Below are positions 24,595 through 33,564 of a DNA stretch of 64,000 nucleotides, piece by piece. How positions within the stretch are numbered: position 1 is the stretch's first letter; every line of letters begins with the position of its first letter. The translations under genes were made by a program, and so were the position numbers. The notes beneath the pieces are model-generated. The model saw nothing but the letters and a program-made list of their open reading frames with translations, was not told the DNA's origin and did no database searches. This stretch comes from Pseudosporangium ferrugineum (GTDB lineage Bacteria; Actinomycetota; Actinomycetes; Mycobacteriales; Micromonosporaceae), in contig NZ_PVZG01000025.1 of the NCBI RefSeq assembly GCF_003002065.1, forward strand, positions 1 to 64,000, given 5' to 3'.

Positions 24595-24674
24595 GAGACG
24601 GCCATGCAACCGCGGCGCGGTCCGGGAAGCGACGGATGTGTATCGATCGCATTCGGAACGAGAAGGTGATGATC

Positions 24675-25385
24675 ATGAGGGCAGACCGGGTGGTTCTGGC
24701 CGCGATTCTCCTGAGCGGCCTCGCGGCCTGCTCGGACGACGGCGCCGGCTCCTCCGGCGCAGCGAGTGCGCCGGCCGCGCCACCGATGTCCAGCGCTCTC
24801 GCCTCACCGCCGGCGTCCGGCACACCGGAGGCTCCGGCATCCACTGCTGCAAGCGCCTCGGCAGCCGCGGCGCCCAGGTGCGTCACCGGGCAATGGCGGG
24901 CCACCGGGGTCGCGTCGACCGGTAGAGTCGGCGACGCGCGCGGGCGCATCGCCGGGGGAACGGGCACGGTGATGACGGTCGGCCCGGACGGCCGTACCGA
25001 GGTGGACTTCCGGGCGGCGAAGCCGCTGACGTTCACCGCCGAGGCCGCGGGCGCCGACATCCGGGGCACGGTCGCGTACAAGGGATCCTTCCGCGGGTCG
25101 GTGACCTTCGAGGGGAGTGACGGAACCGGACGATGGAACCCGCAGGGCCGGATCAGCTGGAGTGATCTGAACGCGACCGTACGGCTCAGTGAGCCGTTCA
25201 AGGTCACCCTGCTCGACGGGGCGAGCCTGGCCGACATCAGCCGGGACACGTTGCCCGGCGCAGGCGGCGCCGTGGATGTCCACCCGATCCTGCGCGGCGG
25301 AACCTACGCATGCGCGGGGGACACACTCCGGCTGCGTACCCGCGCGAACGGTCCGGACGTGACCTGGACCTTCGCGAGGAACTGA
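24675..25385 (+). CDS. Lipoprotein of unknown function
   Basis: 236 residues. Lipobox LSGLAAC, then a long Ala/Ser/Pro linker (about 25-75), then a beta-rich domain (about 78-236) with TGQWRATGV, TAEAAGADIRGTVAYKGSF and a closing pair GTYACAGDTLRLR and VTWTFARN. The layout resembles actinobacterial lipoproteins that bind small molecules, but I do not recognise a family. The second ATG of the ATG-ATC-ATG run is chosen because GAAGG is eight bases upstream. Confidence 0.7.
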   Translation: MRADRVVLAAILLSGLAACSDDGAGSSGAASAPAAPPMSSALASPPASGTPEAPASTAASASAAAAPRCVTGQWRATGVASTGRVGDARGRIAGGTGTVMTVGPDGRTEVDFRAAKPLTFTAEAAGADIRGTVAYKGSFRGSVTFEGSDGTGRWNPQGRISWSDLNATVRLSEPFKVTLLDGASLADISRDTLPGAGGAVDVHPILRGGTYACAGDTLRLRTRANGPDVTWTFARN

Positions 25386-25414
25386 TCCGGCACCGTCGTA
25401 CGAGGCGAGCACCG

Positions 25415-25439
25415 TTTGATGTCCGATGATCGGGGCATG
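25415..25439 (+). promoter_or_regulatory. SigB/SigF-type promoter upstream of the ZIP pseudogene
   Basis: GTTTGA (25415-25420), 13 bases, GGGCAT (25434-25439), nine bases before the ZIP ATG, so the message would be nearly leaderless. Confidence 0.5.
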
Positions 25440-25447
25440 GCGCGCGC

Positions 25448-26013
25448 ATGCCGGGATGGTTGCAAGCGGGTGGGTGGGGACTGCTGGCGGGATCGGCTCT
25501 GCTGATCGGCGCCGCGGTCGGGTACCTCGCCCGGGTACCACGGACGATCATCGCGTCGGTGATGGCGTTCGGTGCGGGGGTGCTGCTGTCGGCGGTGGCG
25601 TTCGAGCTCATCGCCGAGGCGCACGAGCGGGCCGGGCTCACGCCCACGGTGCTCGGGGCTGTCGGCGGTGCGGTCACGTACACCGGCTCCAACGTTCTGC
25701 TGGCGCGCCGGGGCGCACGGCGGCGGCGCGATCCGCCGGCATGCGCAACGCCGGGCGATCGAAGGCCTACGTCTTCGGCCTCTGGACCGGCATCGCGGTC
25801 ATCAGCGGGCTCGCCGCGCTGGCCGGGTACACGCTGCTCGGCGGGACGCCCGCCGCCGTCCTGGCCGCGATCATCGCCCTGGCCGGCGGCGCCATCCTGG
25901 CGATGATCGCCGACACCATGATCCCGGAGGCCTTCGAGAACGCTCACCTGCTCATCGGTCTCATCACGGTTGGCGGGTTCCTGGTGGCGTTCGCCCTTTC
26001 CCAAGCGGGGTAA
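25448..26013 (+). pseudogene. ZIP family metal transporter, internal deletion with frameshift
   Basis: The first 95 residues (GWGLLAGSALLIGAAVGYL, ASVMAFGAGVLLSAVAFELI, up to LLARRGARRRR) are a normal ZIP N-terminus. Near 25720-25745 the frame changes. The downstream frame gives SAGMRNAGRSKAYVFGLW and ends IADTMIPEAFE..FALSQAG at TAA 26013, a normal ZIP C-terminus. In related proteins about 50-60 residues, including the DGIPES metal-site helix, separate these parts. They are missing here, so a working transporter is unlikely. The break sits in a CGG-rich run, so an assembly collapse is possible. Confidence 0.7.
25989..26013 (+). promoter_or_regulatory. SigB/SigF-type promoter upstream of the CDF gene
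   Basis: GTTCGC (25989-25994), 13 bases, GGGTAA (26008-26013). The -10 overlaps the ZIP stop codon and lies 10 bases before the CDF GTG. Confidence 0.45.
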
Positions 26014-26023
26014 GGGCACTGTC

Positions 26024-26986
26024 GTGGCCGACACCGAAGAAGGCAGTGAGGGCGACAGCACCCGGACGGTCGTGGTCGCGGTCCTGATGAATCTGGCGAT
26101 CGCGGTGGCGAAGACGATCGCCGCGATCCTCACCGGCTCCGCCTCGATGTGGGCGGAGGCCGCCCACTCGACCGCCGACACGGGCAACGAGGTGCTCCTG
26201 TTCATCGGATTGCGCCGCTCGGCGAGGAAGCCCGATGCCCGGCATCCTTTCGGGTACGGCCAGGAGCGGTACTTCTGGACCTTCCTGGCGGCGCTCGGCA
26301 TCTTCCTGATCGGTGGGGCGCTGTCGATCGGTGAGGGCGTCCGCAGCCTGCTGGTTCCCGAACCGCTCGAATCCCTCTGGGTCGGCATCGGCGTGCTCGT
26401 CGTGGCCTTCGGGTTCGAAAGCTATTCCTGGCACACCGCACGCAAGCAACTGCGCGCGGAGTCCCGGGAACGGCAGCGTTCCATGGTGGAACATCTGCGG
26501 CGCGCCTCGGACCCCAGCGCCACGACCGTCTTCCTGGAGGACACCGCCGCGCTCATCGGTCTCGTGCTGGCGCTCGCCGCGTTGCTGCTGCACGCGGCGA
26601 CCGGCTGGGCGGGTTGGGACGCGGTGGGCAGCATGAGCATCGGCGTGCTGCTGATCGTGGTGGCTTACCTGCTGGCACGGCGTTCCAAGACCCTGCTGCT
26701 GGACGAGTCGGCCCCGTCCGACGTCCTGGAACCGATCCGGGGCCAGATCGCCGGCGCCGAGTGGGTCGGTACGGTCCACGACCTGCACGCCGTGTACGTG
26801 GGTCCGGGCAGCCTGCTGGTGAACGCCTGGATCACCCCGGTCGAGGCGGCCTGCGACGCGCCGGCCGCCGACCTGGTGCGTCAGGTCGCGCACCTGCGCT
26901 CGACGCTGCTGGAGAACCCGGCGATCACCCAGGTGACGGTGACGGTCGCCGGTGACTCGTCGTCGGCACGCCTCAGCGGTTCATGA
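26024..26986 (+). CDS. Cation diffusion facilitator (CDF) efflux protein
   Basis: 320 residues with six helices. The metal-site motif in helix 2 is EAAHSTADTGNE (His and Asp spaced as in CDF/ZnT proteins), and a matching DTAAL follows in helix 5. The C-terminal cytoplasmic domain has VHDLHAVYVGPGSLLVNAWI. It exports divalent cations, most often zinc, by proton exchange. GTG 26024 follows AAGGG by seven bases. Tail overlaps nuoN by 14 bases. Lies next to the broken ZIP importer gene. Confidence 0.85.
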   Translation: MADTEEGSEGDSTRTVVVAVLMNLAIAVAKTIAAILTGSASMWAEAAHSTADTGNEVLLFIGLRRSARKPDARHPFGYGQERYFWTFLAALGIFLIGGALSIGEGVRSLLVPEPLESLWVGIGVLVVAFGFESYSWHTARKQLRAESRERQRSMVEHLRRASDPSATTVFLEDTAALIGLVLALAALLLHAATGWAGWDAVGSMSIGVLLIVVAYLLARRSKTLLLDESAPSDVLEPIRGQIAGAEWVGTVHDLHAVYVGPGSLLVNAWITPVEAACDAPAADLVRQVAHLRSTLLENPAITQVTVTVAGDSSSARLSGS

Positions 26987-28376
26987 CCCCGGAGACGGCG
27001 TCGTACACCGGTCCGGCGGTGACGCCGAGCGCGAGCGTGGCGGTGGCGGCGAGGACCGCGACGGTGGCGGCGGGCCGGTCGCGCTCGTGTTCGCTGGGGA
27101 ACGCCCCCGCCCGGCCGGTGAACGCGGGCCGCAGCCAGCGCAGGTAGTAGAACAGGCTGGCGACCGTGTTCACGGCGGCGACCACGACCAGCCAGGCCAG
27201 ACCGCCGTCCCAGGCCGCGGCGAAGACGGTGAGCTTGCCCGCGAACACCGCCGTCGGCGGGGTCCCGACGAGCCCGAGCAGGCACACGACCAGCGACGCG
27301 ATCACCCACGGATGGCGCCGGACGGCCGCCTCGTAGTCGTCCAGGGTGTCCCTTCCGGGCAGGGCGGCCACGACCGCGAAGGCGCCGGTGTTCGTCACGG
27401 CGTACCCGGCGAGGTAGAGCAGCAGCGCGGGCAGCGCCCGGCCGGACCCGCCGGCGACGGCCACCGCCATGAGCAGATAGCCGACCTGGCTGATCGTCGA
27501 GTAGCCGAGCAGCCGCCGCACCGAGGTCTGGGAGAGGGCGGCGAGGTTGCCCAGCGTCATGGTGAGCGCGGCGACGACCGCAGCGGCCGCCGGCCAGCCG
27601 CTGTCCGCCGGCACCGCGGTGAGCAGCCGGTACGCCGCCACGAGCGCACCGACCTTCGGGATGGTGGTGAGCACGGTGGCCGCACCGGTGGTGGCCCCCT
27701 GCACGGCATCGGGAACCCAGAAGTGGACGGGGACGGCGCCGGCCTTGAACAACAGTCCCGACAGGGTGGCGACGACCCCGGCGGCGACCAGGCTCGCCGG
27801 GGCGCCGGGAAGGTGCTGCGTCAGGTCGTCGTAGCGGGTACTGCCGGCTGCGGCCGACAGCAGGGCCACGCCGGCCAGCAGGAACACGCCGACGAGGGCA
27901 CCCAGCAGGTACAGCTTGAGGGCGGCCTCGGCATGCCGTGCGCGGCGGCCCCAGCCGGTCAGCCCGTAGAGGGGGAGGGTGGCCAGCAGGTACGCCACGG
28001 CGAGCACCAGCAGATCCGAGGCCCCGGCCAGCAGTACCGCGCCCAGGCTGGCCAGCATCACGAGGACGTAGAACTCGGTCTCCCGGCGGTCGCCGCGGAG
28101 GCGCCCGTACGCGAGCACGATGATCAGCAACGCCGCGAGCGGGACGACGACGCGAGCGGTCGTGGTCGCGGCGTCGACGGCGTACGTGTGGGCGTACACC
28201 ATCTCGTCGGTCCTGCCCGCCACCGCGCTGATCGGGGACGCGAGCAGGGCGGCCGCCGCGACCAGCCCGGCGATGCCCTGCCGGGCGCGCGGCAGGAACG
28301 AGCCGCACAGCAGGGTCACCACCGCGCCGGCGAGAAGCAGCAGCTCGGGCAGCAGGGCCAGGGGCTTCTCGTTCAT
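26973..28376 (-). CDS. nuoN: NADH-quinone oxidoreductase subunit N-like antiporter subunit
   Basis: 467 residues, about 14 helices. Conserved proton-channel features: Glu in the fifth helix region, Lys in FKAGAVPVHFWVPDA, and LLFKAG/GTPPTAVFAGK motifs. Last gene of the nuoA-X-H-J-K-L-M-N operon, nine bases after nuoM. NuoN moves protons in the membrane arm of complex I. Confidence 0.9.
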   Translation of the reverse strand: MNEKPLALLPELLLLAGAVVTLLCGSFLPRARQGIAGLVAAAALLASPISAVAGRTDEMVYAHTYAVDAATTTARVVVPLAALLIIVLAYGRLRGDRRETEFYVLVMLASLGAVLLAGASDLLVLAVAYLLATLPLYGLTGWGRRARHAEAALKLYLLGALVGVFLLAGVALLSAAAGSTRYDDLTQHLPGAPASLVAAGVVATLSGLLFKAGAVPVHFWVPDAVQGATTGAATVLTTIPKVGALVAAYRLLTAVPADSGWPAAAAVVAALTMTLGNLAALSQTSVRRLLGYSTISQVGYLLMAVAVAGGSGRALPALLLYLAGYAVTNTGAFAVVAALPGRDTLDDYEAAVRRHPWVIASLVVCLLGLVGTPPTAVFAGKLTVFAAAWDGGLAWLVVVAAVNTVASLFYYLRWLRPAFTGRAGAFPSEHERDRPAATVAVLAATATLALGVTAGPVYDAVSGVMNR

Positions 28377-28385
28377 CGGTGCCCC

Positions 28386-29870
28386 CTATCTCGCGACGAG
28401 GTCGGCGGCGGTGCGGGCGGCCGGCTCGATGAGGTCGAGCAGGGGGCGAGGGAAGATCCCGATGACGAGCGCGAGCGCGAGCAGCGGAGCGACGGCGGCT
28501 GTCTCGGCCGCCCGGAGGTCCGCGGCGGCGGTGAGCGCATGCCGTGACGGGCCCAGGAACAGCCGGTGCACCGCCCAGAGGAGCAGGGCGGCGGTCAGCA
28601 CGATGCCGGGGACGGCCAAGCCGGTCGCGACCGGTGCGGAGCCGAAGCTGCCGGTGAAGATCTGGAACTCGGCGATGAAGCCGCTGAAGGCGGGAAGGCC
28701 CAGGGACGCGAACGCGGCCACGGTGGTCAGCGCGGCGAAGCGGGGCGTGTCGGCTGCGAGGCCGCCGTACGCGCCCATCTCGTACGTGCCGCCGCGGTCG
28801 AACAACACCCCGGCGAGCAGGAACAGCGCCCCGGTGATCAGTCCGTGGCTGACCATTTGGGTGACCGCACCGGTGACCGCCACCGACCGCGCCTCGACAT
28901 CGGTGCCGGAGATCAGGCCGGCGGCGCCCACCGCCAGAACGATGTACCCCATGTGATTGACCGAGGTGTACGCGACCATCCGCTTGAAGCTGGTCTGCGC
29001 CAGCGCTACCAGGGCGCCGTAGAGGACGCTGACCACACCGACGACGACGGCGACGAGCGCGTGCCGCCGCCACGCCTCCGGCAGCATGGGCATGGCGATG
29101 CGGACGAACCCGTACGTGCCCATCTTCAGCAGGACGCCGGCGAGCACCGCGGATCCGGCCGCCGGGGCGTCGGTGTGCGCCGGCGGCAGCCAGGTGTGGA
29201 ACGGGAACGTCGGCGTCTTGACGGCCAGGCCGACCGCGATCGCGAGCAGGACGAGCCCGCCCGCCGCCCCCTGGCCCGCCAGCGGCATCTGCGCGGTGAG
29301 TTCCACCATGTCGAAGGTGTGCGGTGCGGCCGCCAGGAACAGGCCGATGAAACCGACGAGCAGGGCCAGCGAGCCCACGAAGGTGTAGAGGAAGAACTTC
29401 AGCGCCGAGCGGGCCGCCTGGGCGCCGTGACCCCATCCCGCGATGACCGCGTACATGCCGACGATGGACAGGTCGAAGAAGACGAAGAAGACGATGAGGT
29501 CGAGCGCGCTGAACAGGCCCAGGCACGTCGTCTCGAGCGCGAGGAACAGGGCTGCGAACCGGCGCGGCCGGTCGGTGTGCCGCAGTGAGTAGACGGCACA
29601 GGCACCGAAGATCACTGTCGTGAGGGCCAGCAGGGGGAGCGACAGGCCGTCCACGCCGAGGTGGTAGCCGGAGCGGACACCGGGGATCCACGGACGGTTC
29701 ACTTCGTACCCGATGCCGCCGTCGTAGCCGATCCACAACGCCGCCACGGCGGCGACCTCGGCGCCGCTGACCACGACCCAGATCCAGCGTACGGCCCGGT
29801 CCGGCACCGCACGCCACAGCAGGATCACCACCGCCGTGACGGCGGGGGCGAACACCAGCATCGTCAGCAT
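28386..29870 (-). CDS. nuoM: NADH-quinone oxidoreductase subunit M-like antiporter subunit
   Basis: 494 residues, about 14 helices. The family signature is clear: VDGLSLPLLALTT, IVFFVFFDLSIVGMY, FPFHTWLPPAHTDAPAAGS and YTSVNHMGYI. ATG 29870 with GAGG five bases upstream is used. The open frame runs further upstream but over nuoL. Two bases separate it from the nuoL stop. Confidence 0.92.
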   Translation of the reverse strand: MLTMLVFAPAVTAVVILLWRAVPDRAVRWIWVVVSGAEVAAVAALWIGYDGGIGYEVNRPWIPGVRSGYHLGVDGLSLPLLALTTVIFGACAVYSLRHTDRPRRFAALFLALETTCLGLFSALDLIVFFVFFDLSIVGMYAVIAGWGHGAQAARSALKFFLYTFVGSLALLVGFIGLFLAAAPHTFDMVELTAQMPLAGQGAAGGLVLLAIAVGLAVKTPTFPFHTWLPPAHTDAPAAGSAVLAGVLLKMGTYGFVRIAMPMLPEAWRRHALVAVVVGVVSVLYGALVALAQTSFKRMVAYTSVNHMGYIVLAVGAAGLISGTDVEARSVAVTGAVTQMVSHGLITGALFLLAGVLFDRGGTYEMGAYGGLAADTPRFAALTTVAAFASLGLPAFSGFIAEFQIFTGSFGSAPVATGLAVPGIVLTAALLLWAVHRLFLGPSRHALTAAADLRAAETAAVAPLLALALVIGIFPRPLLDLIEPAARTAADLVAR

Positions 29871-29872
29871 GG

Positions 29873-31798
29873 TCACCTCACCACGAGAATCAGCACGAGG
29901 ATGGCGGCCGCCAGCCCCACGACCGCCTGGGCGTAGTACTGGTGCGCCTGCCCGGTCTGCGGACGGCGAGCCAGGTCGCCGAGCCGCCGGGTCCCGATGG
30001 CCACGGCCCGGACCGCCCGGTCCAGGCCTGCGTCGTCGGCCCGGGCGGCGGAGCGCGCCAGCCGGAGTGTGCCGGGTGCGATGGCTTCCACCGCCCGGTC
30101 CAGGCCTGCGTCGTCGGCCCGCGCCGCGGCGCGCGCCAGCCGGAGTGTGCCGGGTGCGATGGCCTCCACCGCCCGGTCGAGCACCCGATCGTCGAAGCGC
30201 GCGAGGAGGCGGGCGAGGCCGAGCACCGGTCGCGCGACGAACCGATCCGCGGCGGTGCCGAGACCCAGCCACGCTCGTGCCCACGCGGGAGCGGGGAGCC
30301 GGAACGTCAGCCATCCGGCCATGAGCGCCGACGCCACGGCCAGCGCGCCGGACAGGAGCATCTCCGTGGCGGTGGCCCCCGGGGGTGTGGCGTCCAGGAA
30401 CCGGCGGAAGACCTCGCCCACCGGCGGCAAAGCCAGGATTCCCAGCACGGACGCCCCCGCGGCGAGCACGACCAGGGGCGCCCGTTCCCCACCGCTTACC
30501 CGTCGGCTGCCGACGCGTTCGGTGTCGTAGCCCGCATCCGGATGCCGGGGCAACGGACCCAGCACGATCCCGACGGCCTTACCGGCGTAGACCGCGGACA
30601 GCACCGCACCGGCCAGGCAGGTGACGTACAGCGGCAGCGAGAACTCCCGCGCCGCGGCGAAGATCTCATCCTTGGTCGCCCACAGCGCCAGCGGCGGCAC
30701 ACCGGCGAGTCCCAGCGCCGCGACGGTGAAGGTGGCGCCGACGAGGCGATGGCGGCGGCCGGCCCCGCGCAGCGCCCGAAGGTCACGGGTGCCCAGCGAC
30801 GACAGCCACGCGCCGGCGGCAAGGAACAGCAGGGCCTTCGTCGCGGCGTGACCGATGAGGTGGGCAGCACCCCCGGCGACTCCGCCGGTGGCCGCCGCGA
30901 CGAACACAAAGCCGAGCTGGGCGCTGGTCGACGCGGCGAGCAGCTGCTTGAGATCGCTCTGTGCCACCGCCACGGCGCCCAGCAGCACCGCAGTGCCGGC
31001 GCCGACCCAGGCGGTGGTGGTGGCGGCCCAGCCGGTGGCGGCCAGGAGCGGCTGGAGGCGGAGCAGCAGGTACCCGCCCATGGCCACCATCGCGGCGGAG
31101 TGCAGCAGGGCGCTGACCGGGCTCGGCCCGAGCATGGCCCGGGACAACCAGAAGGACAGCGGCAGCTGCGCGGCCTTGCCGACCGCCGCCGCCAGCACCC
31201 CGGCGGCGGCGACGTGGCGCCACGGGGACGGCAGCTCTGCCAGGCTGTCCAGGCCGAGGCCCGCTCCGGCCGCGACGGTTGCCCCGGCGGCGAGGTAGAG
31301 GCCGACGTCGCCGACCCGGGTCGTCAGGAACGCCGTCGTGCCCGCGGACACGCGGGTGTCGTCGTGCCGGTCGAAGGCGATCAGCGCGTACGAGGTGGCA
31401 CCCATGATCTCCCAGCCGATCAGGAGCGCCGGCAGGGTGGCCGCGGTGACCGTCAGGAGCACGGCGGCCAGGAAGACGAGCATCAGGCCGAAGAACCGGG
31501 CGCGTCCCTCGGCGATGTCGCCCACCGAGAAAACCAGGACCAGCAAGGTCACCGCGGCGACCGCCACGAGCACGGCACCGGCGAGGCCGTCGACGACCAG
31601 CCCGAACGATCCGCGCGCGATGAACGCGACCTCGACGTGCGGACGCCTCGCCGCCGCCGTGACCGCCAGGGCCAGGACCGCGGCGGCCACGAGCACCGCG
31701 ACGCCCGGGGCGGCACGGGACAGGCGGCGGCCACCGCTCGCCAGCACCGCTCCGGCGACCGCGGGCACACCGACGAGTGTCCACAGCACCGCGGTCAT
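29873..31798 (-). CDS. nuoL: NADH-quinone oxidoreductase subunit L-like antiporter subunit with repeat insertion
   Basis: 641 residues. The antiporter core has LLIGWEIMGATSYALIAF, QLPLSFWLSRAM, GPSPVSALLHSAAMVAMGGYLL and GHAATKALLFLAAG. It departs from NuoL near the C-terminus (about 525-610), where a 26-residue unit RAVEAIAPGTLRLARxAARA is repeated nearly exactly twice plus degenerate flanking copies, in the region of the lateral helix. A final helix closes the protein. Start overlaps the nuoK stop (ATGA). Confidence 0.9.
   Translation of the reverse strand: MTAVLWTLVGVPAVAGAVLASGGRRLSRAAPGVAVLVAAAVLALAVTAAARRPHVEVAFIARGSFGLVVDGLAGAVLVAVAAVTLLVLVFSVGDIAEGRARFFGLMLVFLAAVLLTVTAATLPALLIGWEIMGATSYALIAFDRHDDTRVSAGTTAFLTTRVGDVGLYLAAGATVAAGAGLGLDSLAELPSPWRHVAAAGVLAAAVGKAAQLPLSFWLSRAMLGPSPVSALLHSAAMVAMGGYLLLRLQPLLAATGWAATTTAWVGAGTAVLLGAVAVAQSDLKQLLAASTSAQLGFVFVAAATGGVAGGAAHLIGHAATKALLFLAAGAWLSSLGTRDLRALRGAGRRHRLVGATFTVAALGLAGVPPLALWATKDEIFAAAREFSLPLYVTCLAGAVLSAVYAGKAVGIVLGPLPRHPDAGYDTERVGSRRVSGGERAPLVVLAAGASVLGILALPPVGEVFRRFLDATPPGATATEMLLSGALAVASALMAGWLTFRLPAPAWARAWLGLGTAADRFVARPVLGLARLLARFDDRVLDRAVEAIAPGTLRLARAAARADDAGLDRAVEAIAPGTLRLARSAARADDAGLDRAVRAVAIGTRRLGDLARRPQTGQAHQYYAQAVVGLAAAILVLILVVR
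30013..30168 (-). repeat. 78-base tandem repeat inside nuoL
   Basis: Two near-identical 78-base units (30013-30090 and 30091-30168), each coding 26 residues, with weaker copies on both sides. The coding strand is minus. Predicted to be helical with charged and small residues. The high identity implies recent duplication. Confidence 0.85.
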
Positions 31799-32100
31799 CC
31801 GCGCAGCTCCGCGGCCATGTCAGTCATGTCGGCGTCCTTGGCCCGGAACAGCAGCGTCGTGACGGCGAAGCCCATCGCCATCTCCACCGTCATGGCGGCG
31901 AGGACCACCAGGACGAAGACCTGGCCGTCCGGCGCCTGCGGGGTGAGGAAGTACCAGAAGGCGGCGCCCGCCACGACCAGGGCGTTGATCATCAACTCGA
32001 GGCCCATCATCACCATCACGACGGCCTGCTGGCTGAGGGCGCCGAAGAGGCCCACCGCGAACAGCGCGGCGGCCAGCAGCAGGAACATCTGCAGATTCAC
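31795..32100 (-). CDS. nuoK: NADH-quinone oxidoreductase subunit K-like protein
   Basis: 101 residues, three helices. FLLLAAALFAVGLFGALSQ and VMVMMGLELMINALVVAG match NuoK, including the conserved Glu in helix 2 and a second Glu in helix 3 (AAMTVEMAMG). Start GTG overlaps the nuoJ stop (GTGA). Stop overlaps the nuoL start. Confidence 0.92.
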   Translation of the reverse strand: MNLQMFLLLAAALFAVGLFGALSQQAVVMVMMGLELMINALVVAGAAFWYFLTPQAPDGQVFVLVVLAAMTVEMAMGFAVTTLLFRAKDADMTDMAAELRG

Positions 32101-32636
32101 GCGCCGCCTCCGGCGTCCTCGGCTGCCGGCGCCTCGTCGCCGTCGTAGCGGCCGCGGCCGGTGGCCAGGACCAGCGCGGAGACCATGGTGGCGAACAGCA
32201 CCGCCGACACGCTCATCATCACCAGCATCTTCGAACCCATCACGGCCTCGCCCAGCGCGCGGGTCACGTCGGAGGGCGGCTCACCCCGGCGCTGCGGCCA
32301 CGGGGTCAGCAGCGCTCCGGCGGCGAGCAGCACGAAGGCGCCGATCGAGATCGCCAGGGCGCCGCGCTTGTTGTGCAGCATCGACATCGGCATCAGGCCG
32401 CCCGGGTTCATCATGTACATGATCATGAAAACGGCCATGATGCCCATCTCCATGAGCATCATCAGGATCGTGATCACGCCGAGATAGCCGGCGTCGATGA
32501 GCAGCAGCGCCGTGCCGACGGCGACGAAGCTCACCGCCAGCGCGACGGTGGCCCGCGCCATCGAGTCCACCGTGAACACCGCGATCCCGGCCGCCACCGC
32601 GACGACTGCGAGCACCCAGAACACCGCCGTGAGCAC
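32097..32636 (-). CDS. nuoJ: NADH-quinone oxidoreductase subunit J-like protein
   Basis: 179 residues, five helices. VDSMARATVALAVSFVAVG, then DAGYLGVITILMMLMEMGIMAVFMIMYMM, an unusually Met-rich version of the NuoJ pi-bulge helix. The C-terminus is acidic. GTG 32636, one base after the nuoH stop. No nuoI gene precedes it. Confidence 0.85.
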   Translation of the reverse strand: MLTAVFWVLAVVAVAAGIAVFTVDSMARATVALAVSFVAVGTALLLIDAGYLGVITILMMLMEMGIMAVFMIMYMMNPGGLMPMSMLHNKRGALAISIGAFVLLAAGALLTPWPQRRGEPPSDVTRALGEAVMGSKMLVMMSVSAVLFATMVSALVLATGRGRYDGDEAPAAEDAGGGA

Positions 32637-32637
32637 G

Positions 32638-33564
32638 TCAGCTTCCTCCTAGCGCCAGCACGGAGACCACCAGCAGTTGCAGCAGCGTGACCGGCAGGAC
32701 GACGAGCCACGCCAGACGCATCACCCGGTCGGCGCGCAGGACCGGCATGGCGCGGCGCACCGCCACCAGCCCGGCGAGCACCAGGGCGGTCTTCAGCAAG
32801 CTCCACAGCCACCCGGGCAGGAGCGGTCCGGCGCCGCCGCCGAGGAACAGCGCCGTGCTCATTCCGGCGCCGACGGTCAGCAGGGCGTACCGGCCGGCCA
32901 GCAGCACCAGCCGGTCGACCCCGGACGGTTCGGCCAGCACGCCTCCCGCCAGGTCGCGTCCGGCGGGGTAGGCGAGGGGGCCCCAGAGGCTGAATCCGGC
33001 AACCGCGACCAGGAAGACGAGGAACGCGGCGGGCATCCGTACCACGAACCACGTCTTGTCCTGCGCGGCGACGATCTGCCCGATCTTCAGGCTGCCGGCC
33101 GCCACCGCGGGAGCGGTCAACGCGAACATCAACGGCAACTCGTACGCCAGCGCCTGGCTCAGGAACCGGTAACCGCTGACCAGCCCGTACACGCTGTTGG
33201 CGCCCCATCCAGCCGCCCACACAGTGAGCCACAGCGCGACGTCGAGCGCGTTGAACCACACGAGCCCGACCGGGGGATCGGCGACCGTAATCCCGCCGAC
33301 GGGCACCACCACGGCCATGAGGAGGGCGACGACCAGGGGTCCCGCCGTGCCGGCGCGCCACAGCAGGGCATCGGGCGCCACTGTGGTGCGCCGCCGCTGA
33401 CGCAGCAGCCGCGCCGTCTCCCACAGCGGCCGTCCCAGCCGCCCGGACATCGGACGGCCGCGACCGGCGGGATCGAGCACTCCGTCGAGGGCCGCGGCTG
33501 CGCCGGCGAAGACGACCACCAGGGCAGCGGCCGGGACGACGGCCCAGGCCGGGGACGCGGTCAT
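32638..33564 (-). CDS. nuoH: NADH-quinone oxidoreductase subunit H-like protein
   Basis: 308 residues, about eight helices. GRLGRPLWETARLLRQ, GWGANSVYGLVSGYRFLSQALAYELP and the quinone-site loop with DLAGGVLAEPSGVDRL resemble NuoH, which anchors the peripheral arm and forms the quinone chamber. In full complex I the loop contacts NuoB and NuoD. Start overlaps the preceding gene (ATGA). Confidence 0.88.
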   Translation of the reverse strand: MTASPAWAVVPAAALVVVFAGAAAALDGVLDPAGRGRPMSGRLGRPLWETARLLRQRRRTTVAPDALLWRAGTAGPLVVALLMAVVVPVGGITVADPPVGLVWFNALDVALWLTVWAAGWGANSVYGLVSGYRFLSQALAYELPLMFALTAPAVAAGSLKIGQIVAAQDKTWFVVRMPAAFLVFLVAVAGFSLWGPLAYPAGRDLAGGVLAEPSGVDRLVLLAGRYALLTVGAGMSTALFLGGGAGPLLPGWLWSLLKTALVLAGLVAVRRAMPVLRADRVMRLAWLVVLPVTLLQLLVVSVLALGGS

